Assembly: GCA_041640815.1 (NCBI GenBank)
Contig: JBEPZO010000039.1
Span: 1-16,707, forward strand
DNA length: 16,707 nt
Direction: 5' to 3'
Source: JANWZL01 sp041640815
GTDB taxonomy: Bacteria; Pseudomonadota; Gammaproteobacteria; Burkholderiales; Thiobacillaceae
How positions within the stretch are numbered: the first letter of the stretch is position 1; each line of letters opens with the position of its first letter. Made by a program: the position numbers and the translations under genes. Below are positions 14,719 through 16,707 of the stretch, piece by piece. The notes under the pieces were generated by a model. The model did no database searches. It saw only the letters and a program-made list of their open reading frames with translations, and was not told the DNA's origin.

Positions 14719-16626
14719 TCAAAGGCTCTGGAGCTCGTCGGCGAGGGAGGCGATCTCTTCGATTGCTGCGGCAAGCTCTTCCGCCCCCTTTGATTGCTCC
14801 TCGGCGGCACTCGCTGCCTCGGTGGCCGCTTTTTCTGCTTCTTGGGCTGCGGCTGCGATTTGCTCTACGCCCTTTTTGACCTGCGCGATTGCGGTGGCAA
14901 TCTCATTGGCGGCGGCGAGGATCTCTTGTGCACCGCGTTCGACCTCTGCAATGTCGGTTTCGATTTGAGCGAGATTGGCGCTTGACGCCTTGGCCTGTTC
15001 GGTTTCGATCAGGGCGCTTTTGATGATCTCGTCAAGGTCGGCGCTGACAAGGCTGATCTGATCTTGCACCGCCTTGACCAAGTCTTTGATTCGGTCGGCA
15101 TTCTCGGCTGAGTCACGCGCCAGATTGCGAATATCGGTGCTGACGACGACAAAACCCTTGCCATATTCACCTGCACGCGCCGCCTCAATCGAACCATTGA
15201 CGGCGAGCATATTGGTCTGAATGGATACCGTGGTGATCGCTTCGACGATCTTGTCTATACGGCGCGAAACCAATTCGAGTTCCCGTACTTGCCGTATGCT
15301 TGTCTGCGTGGCGTGCACAGAATCATGTATGCCTTGGATGAGAGACTCGACCGCCATCTTGTTTTCCGCCAACAAGGCACGCACGTTACGGATCCGCTCA
15401 GCGCTTGCCATGGCCCGTTGCTGCGCGATGAGCAGTCCTTTTTCGATCTGGCTAACCGCTGCAGCCGATTCTTCGGTAGCTGCCGCTGCGGTCTGCGCAC
15501 CTTTGCGTATTTGATCGATGGCTGTGGCTATCTGTGATGCAGCACGGTTGATTTCCTGCACCGCAGCAGATAGCTCTTCGGCCGCAGCGGCGACATCCTC
15601 GGCGCTTTTGGCGATATCGGTGGAGTTTTTCAGGTCTTCCGCCAGGTCAGATAAATTCTGTGCGGTCTGTTCGCATTCGGCCAAGGCCGCTGCTTGCTCG
15701 CTGACAGTCTTGGCAGCTTCTTCGGCCGCCGCAGCTTGCTCTTCGGCGGCAGCAGCGATGTCTTCCGAGCCTTTAAGCGCTTGTTGCGCAGCCGCGTTTG
15801 ACTGGGTTGCGCCCGCGGCAATCTCTTGCACCCCGCGCACAACCTCGATCATCTCCTGACGGATCTGCTCAAGCTGGGCGGTGATCGTCTTGCCCTTCTC
15901 CATCTCGCTTTCGACGTTTTTCGCGGAGGCATTGATGCCATCGGCTACCCTTTTCACCTCGCTTTGGATTTGCGCCACGAGCTCTTGAATCTGCTTAGCG
16001 CTTTTCTCTGACGTTTCCGCCAATGTGCGCACCTCGTCGGCAACCACCGCAAATCCCTTGCCATGCTTGCCAGCGCGTGCCGCCTCGATGGCGGCATTAA
16101 GTGCTAAAAGATTGGTTTGGTCGGCAATACGCACAACCGCCTTGACGATATCGCCGATATTGGCAGCCTGCTTTTCCAACTCGGCCACCATGCGCACTGA
16201 CTCGGCTTGCCGACGCGCAGCGACTCCGACATTAGCCACCAGCTTAGCGACGCCCTCGCCCGTCAACGCTGCCAATCGCTGCACGGCCTCGGTTTTGGCC
16301 TGGCTGAGATCAGCATTCTGCATCTGCCGATTGATGGCCTGTGTAACCTGTTTGAAGGCGGCGAGCGACTCCTGCGCTGCGCCTGAGGCCTGCTGCGCGC
16401 CGGCAGCAATTTGTTCCGCCGCCCGTTTTAGTTCCTCGGCTGCTGCAGAAGCCTCATTGATGCCAGAGGCGAGTTGCGCCGAAGCCGCGGCGATGCGCTC
16501 CGCTGCCTGTTGCTGTTTGGCAAGCGTGCGCGCTCGTTTGCGTTGTGCCTCAGCTTCTCGTAGCGCAGTCGAGGAGAGCTTGCCATTCGCGCTGGGCGTG
16601 GAAAGCGTTTTTTTGACTAAAGCCAT
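14719..16626 (-). CDS. soluble methyl-accepting chemotaxis protein with two signalling tips (DosM-like)
   Basis: This 635-aa receptor has no membrane segment and no recognisable sensor domain, so it is cytoplasmic. Tip 1 lies at about 165-205 (ADQTNLLALNAAIEAARAG, GKGFAVVADEVRTLAE). A second, diverged tip lies at 465-505 (IQTNMLAVNGSIEAARAG, GKGFVVVSTDIRNLAR). The two are exactly 300 residues apart. Nearly everything else is Ala/Glu-rich coiled coil, with perfect methylation consensus pairs at Glu295-296, Glu350-351 and Glu385-386. Residues 1-40 are basic and low-complexity. Vibrio cholerae DosM, which bridges two baseplates in cytoplasmic arrays, has the same double-tip plan. Equivalence to DosM is inferred. 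ATG 16626 is chosen over the in-frame ATG 16686 because AGGAGG lies six bases upstream. It is the first gene of the operon, and no C-terminal pentapeptide is present (it ends ADELQSL). Confidence 0.92.
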   Translation of the reverse strand: MALVKKTLSTPSANGKLSSTALREAEAQRKRARTLAKQQQAAERIAAASAQLASGINEASAAAEELKRAAEQIAAGAQQASGAAQESLAAFKQVTQAINRQMQNADLSQAKTEAVQRLAALTGEGVAKLVANVGVAARRQAESVRMVAELEKQAANIGDIVKAVVRIADQTNLLALNAAIEAARAGKHGKGFAVVADEVRTLAETSEKSAKQIQELVAQIQSEVKRVADGINASAKNVESEMEKGKTITAQLEQIRQEMIEVVRGVQEIAAGATQSNAAAQQALKGSEDIAAAAEEQAAAAEEAAKTVSEQAAALAECEQTAQNLSDLAEDLKNSTDIAKSAEDVAAAAEELSAAVQEINRAASQIATAIDQIRKGAQTAAAATEESAAAVSQIEKGLLIAQQRAMASAERIRNVRALLAENKMAVESLIQGIHDSVHATQTSIRQVRELELVSRRIDKIVEAITTVSIQTNMLAVNGSIEAARAGEYGKGFVVVSTDIRNLARDSAENADRIKDLVKAVQDQISLVSADLDEIIKSALIETEQAKASSANLAQIETDIAEVERGAQEILAAANEIATAIAQVKKGVEQIAAAAQEAEKAATEAASAAEEQSKGAEELAAAIEEIASLADELQSL

Positions 16627-16632
16627 AACTTT

Positions 16633-16638
16633 CCTCCT
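16633..16638 (-). promoter_or_regulatory. strong Shine-Dalgarno of the double-tip receptor
   Basis: A perfect AGGAGG, six bases before the ATG at 16626, decides that start over the in-frame ATG at 16686. It is the strongest ribosome-binding site in the operon, consistent with the receptor being the most abundant component. Confidence 0.85.
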
Positions 16639-16653
16639 GGAATGGACTTTCGC

Positions 16654-16692
16654 AAAAACAAAAAGCGCGCATGACCCCATAGGCATGCGCGC
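16654..16692 (-). terminator. intrinsic terminator or attenuator upstream of the chemosensory operon
   Basis: On the minus strand GCGCGCATG (16692-16684) pairs perfectly with CATGCGCGC (16673-16665) around a 10-base loop. TTTTTGTTTTT (16664-16654) follows at once. This is a textbook Rho-independent terminator. It ends only 27 bases before the receptor ATG and just 16 bases before its Shine-Dalgarno. It may end a transcript coming from beyond the right edge. Because no room remains for a full promoter downstream of it, it may instead be a leader attenuator of the operon. Confidence 0.8.
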
Positions 16693-16707
16693 CTGGCGAT
16701 GACGAGG

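Noticed and set aside
14706..14810. 35-residue extension of the triple-CheW protein
   Set aside because: It overlaps the end of the receptor gene. ATG 14705 has a ribosome-binding site and begins a typical soluble N-terminus.
16627..16686. 20-residue extension of the double-tip receptor from ATG 16686
   Set aside because: The extension would be encoded by the terminator hairpin and T-tract, whereas AGGAGG sits correctly before ATG 16626.

Overview
This 16.7 kb window looks like chromosomal DNA of a GC-rich proteobacterium, most likely a betaproteobacterium. That placement is inferred from protein style, gene order and the CCA-encoding tRNA; it was not tested. The left 4.7 kb is housekeeping and the right 12 kb is one long chemosensory operon.

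Left part. A truncated minus-strand reading frame touches the left edge (1-65). A non-coding stretch with degenerate tandem and inverted repeats (about 108-316) resembles an insertion-sequence end or other mobile relic. Then comes a minus-strand tRNA-Ala(CGC) with the G3:U70 identity pair, an encoded CCA and a good promoter. lgt (prolipoprotein diacylglyceryl transferase, minus strand) follows. It is divergent from alaS (alanyl-tRNA synthetase, plus strand), so an alanine tRNA and its synthetase lie about 1.1 kb apart. A secreted ComEA-like helix-hairpin-helix protein closes the plus-strand part.

Right part. Eleven genes run leftward on the minus strand from 16626 to 4821, tightly packed and with several 4-base ATGA overlaps. 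In transcription order they are: a soluble receptor with two separate signalling tips; a triple-CheW scaffold; cheB; a HEAT-repeat protein; cheR; a first CheY; a 903-aa CheA; an 81-aa degenerate STAS protein; a second CheY; a membrane receptor whose C-terminal region carries a CheZ-like motif; and a ParA-family ATPase. No CheD, CheZ, CheC, CheX or flagellar gene is visible. A strong intrinsic-terminator-like hairpin lies directly upstream of the first gene. It either ends the preceding transcription unit or acts as an attenuator of this operon.

Working model (inference). The first receptor has no membrane segment and two tips exactly 300 residues apart. Its arm lengths would let one elongated bundle present a tip at each end. 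This recalls Vibrio cholerae DosM, a double-signalling-domain receptor that stabilises two-sided cytoplasmic arrays. A triple CheW could cross-link the two baseplates, and the ParA ATPase could position or segregate the array, as PpfA does for cytoplasmic clusters in Rhodobacter sphaeroides. The basic N-terminal tail of the receptor is a candidate ParA-contacting peptide. The combination of double-tip receptor, triple CheW, HEAT, STAS and ParA proteins is the most interesting content of the window.
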